Assembly (NCBI GenBank): GCA_963675995.2
Contig: CAXXIY010000002.1
Span: forward strand, 1,488,001-1,552,000
Source of the DNA: JAAFHB01 sp963675995
Lineage (GTDB): Bacteria > Bacteroidota > Bacteroidia > Bacteroidales > Prolixibacteraceae
Length of the DNA: 64,000 bases
Direction of reading: 5' to 3'
The stretch's first letter is position 1. Each line of letters opens with the position of its first letter. Below the pieces are notes generated by a model. The model was not told where the DNA came from and made no database searches. It was given only the letters and a program-made list of their open reading frames with translations. Position numbers and translations under genes: made by a program. Shown here piece after piece: positions 44,325-53,600 of this stretch.

Positions 44325-45062
44325 ATGAAAGGTATAAATTTGGCAGTCATTTTGTTAATGACAGGGGTCATGGCCATTGGACAGCCGGGCAAGACTAAAA
44401 TCAGTAAAACTTCTTTAAAATCTGAAAGCATGAATACCATCTTACTCATGAAAAAACGAATCCTGTTGGATTCATCTAAAGTACTGTTTGACAAACCCCT
44501 GAATCAGGAAGATTTTTTGACCTTATGGACTGTTCATCACAGTAAATGGAAAGTAAAGGATGGCTGGCTTGAAGGTGAAAATCCGGGTAACTGGCCAGGG
44601 ATGGCAGTTCTTAAACAGGATTTTCCTGGGAATGTTCTAGTGGAATTTGAGGCTCAGACGATTTTGCCTTCCTCGCATGATATCAATGTGATGTGGAATG
44701 GCGAATGGCTTCCTGCAACCGACCAGCGAGGTATTGCTTATGTAGCTGGTTTACAGGGTTGGTGGACCGGTAAAGTCGGGATTGAGAAATCGAATGAGTA
44801 TAAATTTATGTTGGGTACTCCTTTATATAACTTTGTGCCGGGAAAAATTTATAAGATCCAGGCGGGAAGTATTGACGGTCATTGTTTTATTCTAGCAGAT
44901 GGAAAATTACTATTGGAGGGAATGGACCCAAATCCTATTGATAACCAAAAATATACCAAGGTTGGCTTTGAAGCCTATTGCAGTAAAATCCGTGTTCGTA
45001 ATATCAAGATCAGGCAGATTTTCTGGGAACCGGTTGATATGAAATACGAAGTTGATTTTTGA
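44325..45062 (+). CDS. Secreted lectin-fold (concanavalin-like) protein
   Basis: 245 residues with a signal peptide (MKGINLAVILLMTGVMAIGQ). The mature part is a beta-sandwich pattern: WTVHHSKWKVKDGWLEGENPG, VLVEFEAQTILPSSHDINVMW, YKFMLGTPLYNFVPGKIYKIQAGSIDGHCFILADGKLLLEGMDP, and GFEAYCSKIRVRNIKIRQI. That is the sequence pattern of DUF1080/DUF1961-type laminin-G-like proteins often encoded beside glycoside hydrolases. It could bind or cleave glycan. It is the last gene of the 39.6-45.1 kb operon. A 147-bp spacer then leads into the ERCC4 pseudogene. Confidence 0.6.
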   Translation: MKGINLAVILLMTGVMAIGQPGKTKISKTSLKSESMNTILLMKKRILLDSSKVLFDKPLNQEDFLTLWTVHHSKWKVKDGWLEGENPGNWPGMAVLKQDFPGNVLVEFEAQTILPSSHDINVMWNGEWLPATDQRGIAYVAGLQGWWTGKVGIEKSNEYKFMLGTPLYNFVPGKIYKIQAGSIDGHCFILADGKLLLEGMDPNPIDNQKYTKVGFEAYCSKIRVRNIKIRQIFWEPVDMKYEVDF

Positions 45063-45209
45063 GATTTTCAATATCCTCAAGTCCATCCTTTGTCAAATTT
45101 AGGTGATAGTTCATAATCCAGGAAAGCTATCCATATTTTAATTAAATACGTGTAATTCTGATGTAATAAACGATCTTAAATTTACCTCCTCGTTTAAAAA
45201 TAACAACCA

Positions 45210-45888
45210 ATGAATGTTCCAATTGGAAAAACCGTCGTGATAAGAATTGACTTTCGCGAACAGCGCAGCGGTATTACCGGTGAACTGGAAAACTTTCCGG
45301 ACCATTTATTGTCGGGATTAATGCTCTTCAAACAGGTGATTACTGGATTGGTGATCAGATTATTTTTGAACGGAAGACGTTGCCGGATTTCCTTGACTCC
45401 ATTAAAACGGGAAGGATTTTCCAGCAAGTGTATCGCATGACGCAATCAGGTAAGAATGGTCTGATTATTCTTGAAGGGGATAAATCGAAGGTAGAGACAA
45501 GTTCCATATCGAGGAATGCAGTTCAGGGCGCCCTGATACATTTATCTGTATTTCTCGGTATCCTGGTGATCAGATCATTGAACATCCGCAAAACTGCATC
45601 ACTTCTGGTTCATATTTGTCACCAATTCCAGCAACTAACCCTGCCAGGGCAGAAACCGGTTATTCACAGAAATCAGGGAATCAGGATCACTCATAAATAA
45701 AGGCTAAAGTTGTTTCTGGTTCAGAACTTAAAGGGTATCGGTACAAACAAGAGACTGGCGCTATTAAAGTCATTCAGTACGATCGAAAATATACTGAATG
45801 CGTCTTTGGTCGATTTGACTAAAGTGCGTGGGGAATTGGCGACAGACTGGGGGAGAGAATATACATAATTCTGCACGAACCATTCTAA
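45210..45888 (+). pseudogene. ERCC4-type nuclease pseudogene with HhH domain (frameshifted)
   Basis: Pieces of one ERCC4-family nuclease occur in sequence, in different frames. Frame one, from ATG at 45210: VIRIDFREQRSGITGELENFP. After a shift near 45340: GDYWIGDQIIFERKTLPDFL (the family ERK catalytic core), GRIFQQVYRMTQ, GLIILEGDKSKV, AVQGALIHLSVFLGI. TAA at 45698-45700 interrupts. Then LVQNLKGIGTNKRLALLKSF (the helix-hairpin-helix) in another frame, and after a further shift GIGDRLGERIYIILHEPF to TAA at 45886-45888. An intact enzyme would be a XPF-like DNA-repair nuclease. With these disruptions it cannot be expressed as a whole. Confidence 0.8.
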
Positions 45889-45956
45889 ATCCGGAGACAT
45901 TGGGTTCGAAGATTCTTAAGCAATAATCTTAAAATCCTGTTTTAAATCAATTGTAT

Positions 45957-46277
45957 ATGAATCCGATAATTGGCGCCGGTACTTATGCCAACAATAGTAC
46001 CTGTGTTATCTCAGCCAGGGGTCATGGTGATTTTTTCATCCGATGGACGGTAGCCCATGACATCTCTGTATTAATGGAATATAAAGGTATAGGAGTGAAT
46101 GATGCAGTTGAATTAGTTGTAAATGGCAAGCTGGTTAAAGCTGGTGGAAGTGGTGGTGTGATCGGTGTCGATAAAATGGGAAACGTATCACTATCTTTTA
46201 ATTCTGAAGGGATGTTCCGGGGATTTGTTACCGCTGATGGGAAAGAGGGGGTGTTTATTTATAAGGATGAGAAATAA
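45957..46277 (+). pseudogene. 3' remnant of an isoaspartyl peptidase/L-asparaginase gene
   Basis: About 106 codons that match the C-terminal beta-subunit end of plant-type asparaginases (Ntn hydrolases): PIIGAGTYANN, CVISARGHGDFFIR, VAHDISVLMEYKG, LVKAGGSGGVIGVDKMGN, FNSEGMFRGFVTADG. The autocleavage Thr and the whole alpha-subunit are missing, and the preceding 70 bp show no trace of them. It should be inactive. The nearest start, ATG at 45957, is not preceded by any usual signal. Together with the ERCC4 remnant, it forms a 1.1-kb zone of decaying genes. Confidence 0.75.
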
Positions 46278-46304
46278 TCTGTTTGAAGATAATTAATACT
46301 TGTG

Positions 46305-46345
46305 ATCCTATTAAGGCTGCTGGCAACCAGCAGCCTTAATAGGAT
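46305..46345. terminator. Long perfect hairpin between the pseudogene and the OmpA gene
   Basis: Perfect 19-bp inverted repeat (46305-46323 and 46327-46345) with a 3-nt loop. The core is AAGGCTGCTGG. There is no T-run on either side, so it is not a classic Rho-independent terminator, although its place between convergent genes fits a bidirectional one. Confidence 0.6.
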
Positions 46346-46359
46346 ACTGAAAATCATTG

Positions 46360-47901
46360 CTACTTTATCACCTTCATTACCACGCGCCTGTTTTTGGCTT
46401 TTCCTTCGGGCGTGGTATTATCGGAAATTGGCATCGAAGGGCCATAACCTTTGGCAATCAACCGGCTCTTATCAATTCCTTTATTGGTCAGGTAGTCGAC
46501 CACACTGTTCGCACGAGACTGACTAAGTTTATTGTTGAGGTTCAAACTTCCAACGTTATCAGTATGTCCCTGAATTTCCAATCGGGTATCGGGATTATCT
46601 TTCATGAACTGAGTCAGTTTATCCAAATCCGGGGAGACGGCAGTATTCAGGGTTGCCTTTCCGGTTTCAAAATAGATATTTTTTAGATCGATGCTTTGCC
46701 CTAATTTTGCTTCTTCGATCCCTAATTCCAGTTTGACGTACAATGTTGTGCTGCGGTTCAATCCCTTAGTGGTGATTTTCTCAATATTGGAGATGTAATT
46801 TGCCTTTTTACCCACAAGGGTAAAGTCACTTCCGGCTGTCAGTTGGGTGCGAAAAACACCATCACCGGCATGACTTTGGATAGTTGTATGACCATGATCT
46901 GTTTCGTTGGTGACATTTACATCGGCGCCTCCTTCGGGAAGATTTCTGGTCTTATTAATCACGATACCTGCAAGAGTAAACCTCGGATCGTTGTGGGTTA
47001 AGTTGATACTTATCTGATTTTCAGCTGTCCCAAAATTGTCTTTTTTAATATACTTTATTGAGGACATGATATTATTAAGTAATCCGCTAACGGTATAATC
47101 ACCGGGTGAAATCATGTTAAATGTGGCCCTTCCATATTCGTCTGTCGAACCATTCAGCTTCTTTCCGTCAGGACTACTTAAAACTACGGCAACATAGGGT
47201 AACGGCTGTCCGGTAGCTTCATCCGTAACAGATATAATGATGTCTTTGGCCGGGATAATGATCTCTTTTTTTGCCGGAACAGGGATTGGTGTTACTACCT
47301 TTGCTGGTTTGGCTTTATTCTTACCAATATTGGTGGCAATACCTATGCTGTAATAAAGTTCGTTACTGATTGTGTTGCTTAATGCTGAACGGTATTCGAT
47401 GGTGGCCAAAATAAATGCCTCCTTAAACAGGTTAATCTGTAAACCGGCTCCCGGTGCCAGACTGAATCCGCTGATGTTTTTATATTTGGTATACTCTGCT
47501 TTGGCAATCAAAAACGGGCTGAAAATATGACGATCGGATAGCATTTTAATATGAGCTCCTGCGTCGATATCCATCAAGAAATTACTGCTACCATAGAAGG
47601 TATTACCAGGTAATAAGTAGTCTACCCAACTTCCATTGAAGGTTCCAATCAGGTCCATGTTTTTATTGATTCCCTGAATGTAATCAATCCCAAACCCGCC
47701 TTCCATATTTTGTGGCTTGTTCCATAATTTGTTTTTCAATACGTTACTCAGGCTGGTAGATTTGATCAGTTGGGCAGTCTTAAAATCGTTATAGAAAAAA
47801 TGCAATCCGATTGTTGGCCTCTTTATCTGCAAGGAATCCTGTGCCTGAGCATACAAAATGGCAGAGGCGAGTACAATAAACAGGGTCAGAATATGTTTCA
47901 T
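46360..47901 (-). CDS. OmpA family outer-membrane protein with carboxypeptidase-like domain
   Basis: 513 residues. Signal peptide MKHILTLFIVLASAILYAQAQ. Residues about 25-200 look like a small outer-membrane beta-barrel (GLHFFYNDFKT, GGFGIDYIQG, SALSNTISNELYYSIGIATNI). A Pro/Lys-rich linker leads to a carboxypeptidase-regulatory-like repeat (ISVTDEATGQPLPYVAVVLSS). The C-terminal OmpA peptidoglycan-binding domain (about 400-513) has IYFETGKATL, LEIQGHTDNVG, SQSRANSVVDYL and KNRRVVMKVIK. It should anchor an outer-membrane assembly to the cell wall. It is the last gene of a five-gene minus-strand operon. Confidence 0.9.
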   Translation of the reverse strand: MKHILTLFIVLASAILYAQAQDSLQIKRPTIGLHFFYNDFKTAQLIKSTSLSNVLKNKLWNKPQNMEGGFGIDYIQGINKNMDLIGTFNGSWVDYLLPGNTFYGSSNFLMDIDAGAHIKMLSDRHIFSPFLIAKAEYTKYKNISGFSLAPGAGLQINLFKEAFILATIEYRSALSNTISNELYYSIGIATNIGKNKAKPAKVVTPIPVPAKKEIIIPAKDIIISVTDEATGQPLPYVAVVLSSPDGKKLNGSTDEYGRATFNMISPGDYTVSGLLNNIMSSIKYIKKDNFGTAENQISINLTHNDPRFTLAGIVINKTRNLPEGGADVNVTNETDHGHTTIQSHAGDGVFRTQLTAGSDFTLVGKKANYISNIEKITTKGLNRSTTLYVKLELGIEEAKLGQSIDLKNIYFETGKATLNTAVSPDLDKLTQFMKDNPDTRLEIQGHTDNVGSLNLNNKLSQSRANSVVDYLTNKGIDKSRLIAKGYGPSMPISDNTTPEGKAKNRRVVMKVIK

Positions 47902-47957
47902 CGTAATAAGTTTAATTCATTAAATCATTTATGCAGTGACATTGCATTCAACATTTC

Positions 47958-48866
47958 TTACAATTTTCGACCTGTGGCACAATCTTCGCCAGTACCAATT
48001 TTCTCTTTATTTAATTTATTGCAAACGCCAAACACCCTTGGTTCACTTCGTCCCTGATTGTTTTCGTCAATTGAACTTATCGGGGTCCCCTTGGCGTCAA
48101 GAGTCTGAACAGTCCAGATAAAAACATGTCCGTCTGTATCTTTAAAACTCAGCTGAGGGCGCCAGAAATATTGGGTTGTACCGCGAACTTCTGTTTCCAG
48201 AATCGGTTGGTTACTGCGCAATGCCTGCATGGGTTGCTGATTGTCCAAAACCTCAAATACCTGTAAGTGGTAAATGACAGGTTCTTTGCTCATGGGAACC
48301 AGGCTGCTCCATCGAAAGGTAATGACTGATTGGGCGATGTTCGCATCCAGCCAGGCCTTGTCGTTGGGAGAAAGCAGAAATGGTAATTGATAGCTGATCT
48401 GGGTAAATTGACGGCATACAGGAATCTTGGTAAGCGGTGCATCGTTGGTGCCATTGATTAGCTGAATGCAAAGGGTATAGGTATCGGAAGGGAGCTTGCC
48501 TGTGGTTTGTATTTTATGGGCAATGACCCCATTTTCAAACCTGAGGTTTTCCAGTTGTAACACCTTATCCAAAGTAAAAGTATTTGCACCGGAGCGAATG
48601 GAGTAAGCTCTTGCAGTTGAATTGTTGCTGGTCGCAATTACTCCTCCGTTGGAATTCTGCAGCTCAGTAGCGAATTTCACCAAACCCACTTCCTGCTGTC
48701 CGGCTGAATTGAGAATCACTGTAACTAATCCCGCCCTGCTGTTGTTCCAGTCGCTCAGATAGGAGGGAGCCGGATAAGCAATATTCAAAGTTACTGTTAC
48801 CTGTGCTTTGACCGATTGAAAAATCAGAAAGCTGATTAGCGCCAGATAAAATGATATTTTATTCAT
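47958..48866 (-). CDS. Secreted TANFOR-like protein, short paralog
   Basis: 302 residues, signal peptide MNKISFYLALISFLIFQSVKAQ. N-terminal half is a beta-rich domain with VTLNIAYPAPSYLSDW and DTYTLCIQLI. The second half carries the module FRWSSLVPMSKEPVIYHLQVFEV then QPMQALRSNQPI, which is repeated almost in the same order in the 610-residue protein of the same operon (FRWTPVVPKPKEPVTYKLTVWQL, QAQKANQPI). I relate this to the TANFOR-type proteins of Bacteroidota from memory, not from a search. The C-terminus has two Cys (CNKLNKE, GEDCATGR). It is probably a periplasmic or surface partner of the large repeat protein. Confidence 0.65.
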   Translation of the reverse strand: MNKISFYLALISFLIFQSVKAQVTVTLNIAYPAPSYLSDWNNSRAGLVTVILNSAGQQEVGLVKFATELQNSNGGVIATSNNSTARAYSIRSGANTFTLDKVLQLENLRFENGVIAHKIQTTGKLPSDTYTLCIQLINGTNDAPLTKIPVCRQFTQISYQLPFLLSPNDKAWLDANIAQSVITFRWSSLVPMSKEPVIYHLQVFEVLDNQQPMQALRSNQPILETEVRGTTQYFWRPQLSFKDTDGHVFIWTVQTLDAKGTPISSIDENNQGRSEPRVFGVCNKLNKEKIGTGEDCATGRKL

Positions 48867-48893
48867 CGTACTTCTTTATAAAAAAGTAATTAT

Positions 48894-50672
48894 TTAATTC
48901 CCAAATTTGTAGAGCAGTGCCGTTTTTAAGATACTTTCCATATATCTTGCTCCCAGTAGGGCTGTGGGAGGAGAGAGTTCATCCCCATATTTGAAAAGAT
49001 TGGCGCTCATACTTGTATTCCAGGTTAATTTACTGGTCAGTATCATATCTGCACCAAGAGTTACCATGAGGTTCTTGCTGGCAGAGAACGGATCGATGGT
49101 CGTAATATTGTATTGCAACTGCCCTTTTACACTGATCTTCTGCTTCGTGAAATTATACCCCATTGAAGTGCTTAAAGTATAAATGCGCAGTTTTGTATTT
49201 GCCGGGCTTAATGCGTTCTGAAAATACATGGCACTAAAATCGGTACTCAGATTTGGCTTACTGAAGAACGTTGGTACATACATCAGCATTGCCGTGTGAC
49301 TGTTATTACTGGTAAGCGTATTGGAAGGGAAAATGGTCTCGTCATACTTACTCCAGTTGTAAGTCAGGCTCATAAAATTGCTCATCGTATTTGTGCTCCA
49401 GGTATAAGCTGGATTAATTCCAAGATCGTTCCCAACATTTTTCATCCCTGAAAGTCCGGGGGTTTGAAATCCAAAGTTATTGTAGCTCGCGTTCAGGCTA
49501 AAATGCTCATTAAACTGGGTGAAGATATTGGTATTGGCAATAATTTGCCTGGTTCGGTTTGAAGGATTGCTCCAGTTTCCAAAACGCTGACCAAGGTTGG
49601 CCACAATATTCATCTTATTCTTCCATGTATTAAAACGGGTGTTGACCGAATATTCCAGTCTGTCGTTCTGAACAAAGGAGTAACCCATGGTATAATATCC
49701 GGCACCCAGCCATTTTGTACTCACACCGATATCCCAGTCCTTCCCTTTTTTCCCGAATCCGGCTTGTGCAGCATGGTCTCTGAAGCTGCTAAGATTGGTG
49801 GAGATAAATGGCTTGAAGTCTTTTACAAGCGGATTTGGACCCAGTGCGGTAATATCTTTGGAACTGACTGTCGTTCCAAACTCGGTCTGACCATACCAAC
49901 CCTTTTCAGTTTTGAATCTGGAAATAAAAGTGACGATGAAATTTTCAGCTGGTTTTGGGGTCGATGGAATTCCGGTTAACGGAGTGGTTATACTTCCGGC
50001 ATCATCCCTGCTTTTTACCAGATTAAATCCGGCAAAGTACTTATCATCTTTTTCAAGGCCAATCTGCCCCATTGTGATGGTCCTTTTGTAGGCGCCAACA
50101 AAAGTGGCAGGTGGAACAAGGCTTACAAACGACTGGTATGCTTGTTGGCTCACACCGCTAAAATATTTTAGACGCAATTTGCCAGGACGCAGGCTAAATC
50201 CGTAGCCGAAGGTTCCGATATCACCTGTGCTAAGGTCACTGTATTTAAGGTATTGCGTACCCAATTGTAATTCAGCCCATTTATAAGTAGGATTAACACC
50301 GATATTGTTCATCGGGTTGGTCAGCCACTGCTTAAACGACTGCTTTGGAAATCCAGGCAAACTACCGAATCCAAAGGGAGGAGATCCAAAATTATTTCGC
50401 ATAGGGCTAAAATTGAAGTTGAACGGTAACTTAAACTCACCCCAACTAAGGACAGGCTGAAATGTAAACCTCAAAAGATTGGAAGGTTTACGCTTCGTAA
50501 AAAACGAAGGACTCGAAGGGTTGGTTGTTACCCAATAACCCTCATAGGATACCCCCGCAGTACCGGTTATCGAAAATTTGGGGGTATCCTGAGCGGTTAC
50601 AAAAAGTGCCTGCATTAGAAAAATAAGTAATGCAGCACTTTTTATCGTCCGATGTTCTGTTTTGTCTCTCAT
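48894..50672 (-). CDS. Outer-membrane beta-barrel protein, unknown family
   Basis: 592 residues, signal sequence ending LFVTAQ. The mature protein alternates aromatic/hydrophobic and polar residues as in transmembrane beta-strands, with many such strands (KLRLKYFSGV, GKKGKDWDIGVSTKWLGAGYYTMGYSF, LEYSVNTRFNTW, FSLNASYNNFGF, ISVKGQLQYNITTI), and ends in TALLYKFGN, an aromatic C-terminal strand. A Pro/Gly/Phe-rich loop (FGSPPFGFGSLPGFPKQSF) lies near residue 95-115. It is the size of a 20-or-more-stranded barrel and is neither SusC-like nor PorP/SprF-like. It could be the outer-membrane exit or anchoring pore for the 1413-residue protein encoded just upstream in the operon. Confidence 0.75.
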   Translation of the reverse strand: MRDKTEHRTIKSAALLIFLMQALFVTAQDTPKFSITGTAGVSYEGYWVTTNPSSPSFFTKRKPSNLLRFTFQPVLSWGEFKLPFNFNFSPMRNNFGSPPFGFGSLPGFPKQSFKQWLTNPMNNIGVNPTYKWAELQLGTQYLKYSDLSTGDIGTFGYGFSLRPGKLRLKYFSGVSQQAYQSFVSLVPPATFVGAYKRTITMGQIGLEKDDKYFAGFNLVKSRDDAGSITTPLTGIPSTPKPAENFIVTFISRFKTEKGWYGQTEFGTTVSSKDITALGPNPLVKDFKPFISTNLSSFRDHAAQAGFGKKGKDWDIGVSTKWLGAGYYTMGYSFVQNDRLEYSVNTRFNTWKNKMNIVANLGQRFGNWSNPSNRTRQIIANTNIFTQFNEHFSLNASYNNFGFQTPGLSGMKNVGNDLGINPAYTWSTNTMSNFMSLTYNWSKYDETIFPSNTLTSNNSHTAMLMYVPTFFSKPNLSTDFSAMYFQNALSPANTKLRIYTLSTSMGYNFTKQKISVKGQLQYNITTIDPFSASKNLMVTLGADMILTSKLTWNTSMSANLFKYGDELSPPTALLGARYMESILKTALLYKFGN

Positions 50673-50684
50673 TACAGATCTAAT

Positions 50685-53600
50685 TTACTTCTTGGTTTTA
50701 ATGCGCTCCTTCAATAAACCAGATTGGGTTTCGAGCATAGGTAAAAGCTCTACATCGCCTCTTTTAACTCCCAGATCTCTCAGCTTTTTAAGTTCAATAA
50801 TTTTTTGTTCTATGCTCTTCATAATCTCTTCATCCGTAGCCTGTCTGGCGGATTGTGAGGCATCCGGAATCCTAGCGGAAGAAATTTCTGTTGCGTTACT
50901 TTCACCTTTATTTGCAGAGCCACAGGTTGCACATCCGGCAGTACCTGTTGTACTTGCAGGTGTTGGTTCCGGCAAAACCTCCTGGGTTTTACCTACCTGA
51001 GTACCATTGCCATTTTGAGTTGGCGGTGAAATCGTAACTGTAAAACAAGATATTACCTCGCACTCCTTACAGTTTCTGTCTCTGAAAGTAAATTTCACGC
51101 ATATTCTGGCATATAAGGTACAGCATCCAATTGTCGAGGGATGAGGTAATACAAATTGCATATTCAGTGTTGATGGCAGTGTGAAACCACTGTAGTTACC
51201 CCATATGGTTTCCCTTGGATTCTGATGTGTGTTGGCTAATGTCGGAGTAAACTGGATGACAGGAGGATTTGTCCCCATTGTTATACTATCCGCTACTGTT
51301 GCATTCGTATTTATATCTGTCGCATTATAAATACTTGCCCAGGTGTATGGTAAATTCTTACAGTCGATACATTCATTGTAATTACTCGTGAGATTATAGC
51401 TTACAACCTCAGCCCTTACCTGTGTAAACAGAGCGCCGGCAGGTGCGGTAATGACAAATCCCTGATTATATAAGGTGTATTTTGGATCTGTATCAATTAC
51501 ATTCTGCGTGTATTTTCCCGGTTTCACTCCCAGCTTATATTCGCAGGGACAAATCGGACAGATCACTTTGAATACAAATTTACAGCTGTCACAGATTTTG
51601 TTACCACATTTCCCGTAGATATTTACGAAATAATACCCCGCATCGTTTGTTGTAAAGCTTGCAGTATTTGTAAACGTTGTAGAACTTCCTGAAGGTGTAT
51701 GTATTACAATTTGTGATGAACCACAATTAGGTTTGTTGCAAATGTAATTTGCTGCAAAACTATAATTGGTTTTGCATTGCAGGGCAATGGTATCCTTTTT
51801 ACCACAATCCAATTTCAAAGTGAAATTATTGATCGGAATTGCTGCTGCGTCGGTAGGTTGTCCACCCCCTGAATTGGCAGATGGTGCGATTTTGTTCATC
51901 TTATTAACAGCCATTCCACTAAAAACATTCGGGTTATCAATCACCTTTGGATTGTCTGAAATGGAAATTCCGCCCCAATGGCTCTGATCACAACCGCAAC
52001 CGTCATCCTTAATTAGTCCAATATCAAGATCGTTATTATCCTGGCATGAGAACTGGAAATTTGCGCTCATCATGGTATTCGGATTGATATCGCTGTTCAA
52101 TGCCGGATTCGAATTATTGATGTTGGTCAACATATAGCCGGCGGGTGGCGTCACAACCAGATGGTAGGTTCCGGCAGTTAATCCGCAGAACTGGTAATAT
52201 CCCGGCTGACCGCCAATATTATTTGTTGAAATGTGAGGTAATCCAACCTGCGTATTTGTAGCGTCAAACAAAGTGATCGTACATCCGTTTATTCCCAATT
52301 CACCCGGATCCTGTAAACCATTGTTATTTGCATCAAACCATACAAAATTGCCGATACATCCGCATCCGGTATCGACTATATTGACACAGACTTTTCTCGA
52401 TTCGGCGCCCAGGGTTTGGACGGTATTTTGCGATGCTGTTGCAGCAAAACTATTCCAGCCCACAGAACCTGCAGTTGCACCCGGAGGAACCTGAGCAGAG
52501 AAGAAATAAGTTTCCGTTTGCCCGGCAGCCAGCGTGTAGGAAGCAAAATCAATCCGTATCGCTTTTTGATTTTGAATCGCGGAAGGAGGACTAATGAGTG
52601 AATATGGATTCCATGTGGCAGCTGAATTACAACCAATCGTATTATCGGGAGTTAAATTAAGATAAGTCCCCCGGGTTGGTAAGAAATTGGTAGAGTATTC
52701 GATTGTAGTTGCATTTCCAAGTGGCAGGGCACTGGTTAAATATATTGGGATGGTACTACCGCGGCTTAAACAACTGACCACATATTTGTCACCAGGTGTT
52801 GGCAGTAGATCCATCATTCTTATTTGTGAAAATGGAACATTGCCTGCGTTTTTCACTTTTAAACGGTAGTAAACTGTAGCACCTGGTGAGACAGATACGC
52901 AACTATCCCAGGTTACATTATTGGCGCTCACATCCTTGGTGATTTCGAGAGGTATTTTTCTCTCACAAATATAGATGGTCGCATTGTTATCGTAAATCCA
53001 GTATTCAGGAACTACAACATTGCTTCCATCATAACAATCTTCATGATTGACCAGTGCACCTGCTGGTGCCAGAACAGTTACGACGGCCTTGAAATTGATC
53101 ACATACCAATCGCTTCCGCTGTTACAGTCGGCTGACAAGGTTGGAAGGTTCCATTGCAGATTAGTCGTATTTGTTGCTTCTGCATGGGCCACAGTTATTC
53201 CTGTAGTATTCTGATTAATGGAATTACATCGGGTATAAATGGTGTATTTCCCGAAGGTACTGCTATTGGGGACATATTGCAACCCCACGGGTAAAACATC
53301 CCTGATACTGCCACCCGTAAAATTGCCTGTACCATAATTGTGCACGGCAATTGAATATCTGATTGTATCGCCGGGATTTAAACAACTGTAATTGTAGTCG
53401 CAAAAACTCTTAGTTGTTTCAATTTTAGGTGCTTTACTGCTGGTTACGAATGAAGGGGTACAACCAACAGGTCCGGTTGACGTATTGTAGGTGGCCCCCG
53501 TCATTGAAACTGTTGTACCTGCATTAACCGGAGCATTTGTGTTCCATGTATTGGTCAGAATTGTAAAATATAACTGACCAAAATTCTGAGTGGCGTTACC

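Noticed and set aside
45380..45700. Intact 106-codon gene
   Set aside because: It is the middle of the ERCC4-type pseudogene; the N-terminal and HhH blocks lie in other frames.
46302..46686. Plus-strand open frames over the OmpA C-terminus
   Set aside because: They are antisense to a clear OmpA domain and have no coding features.
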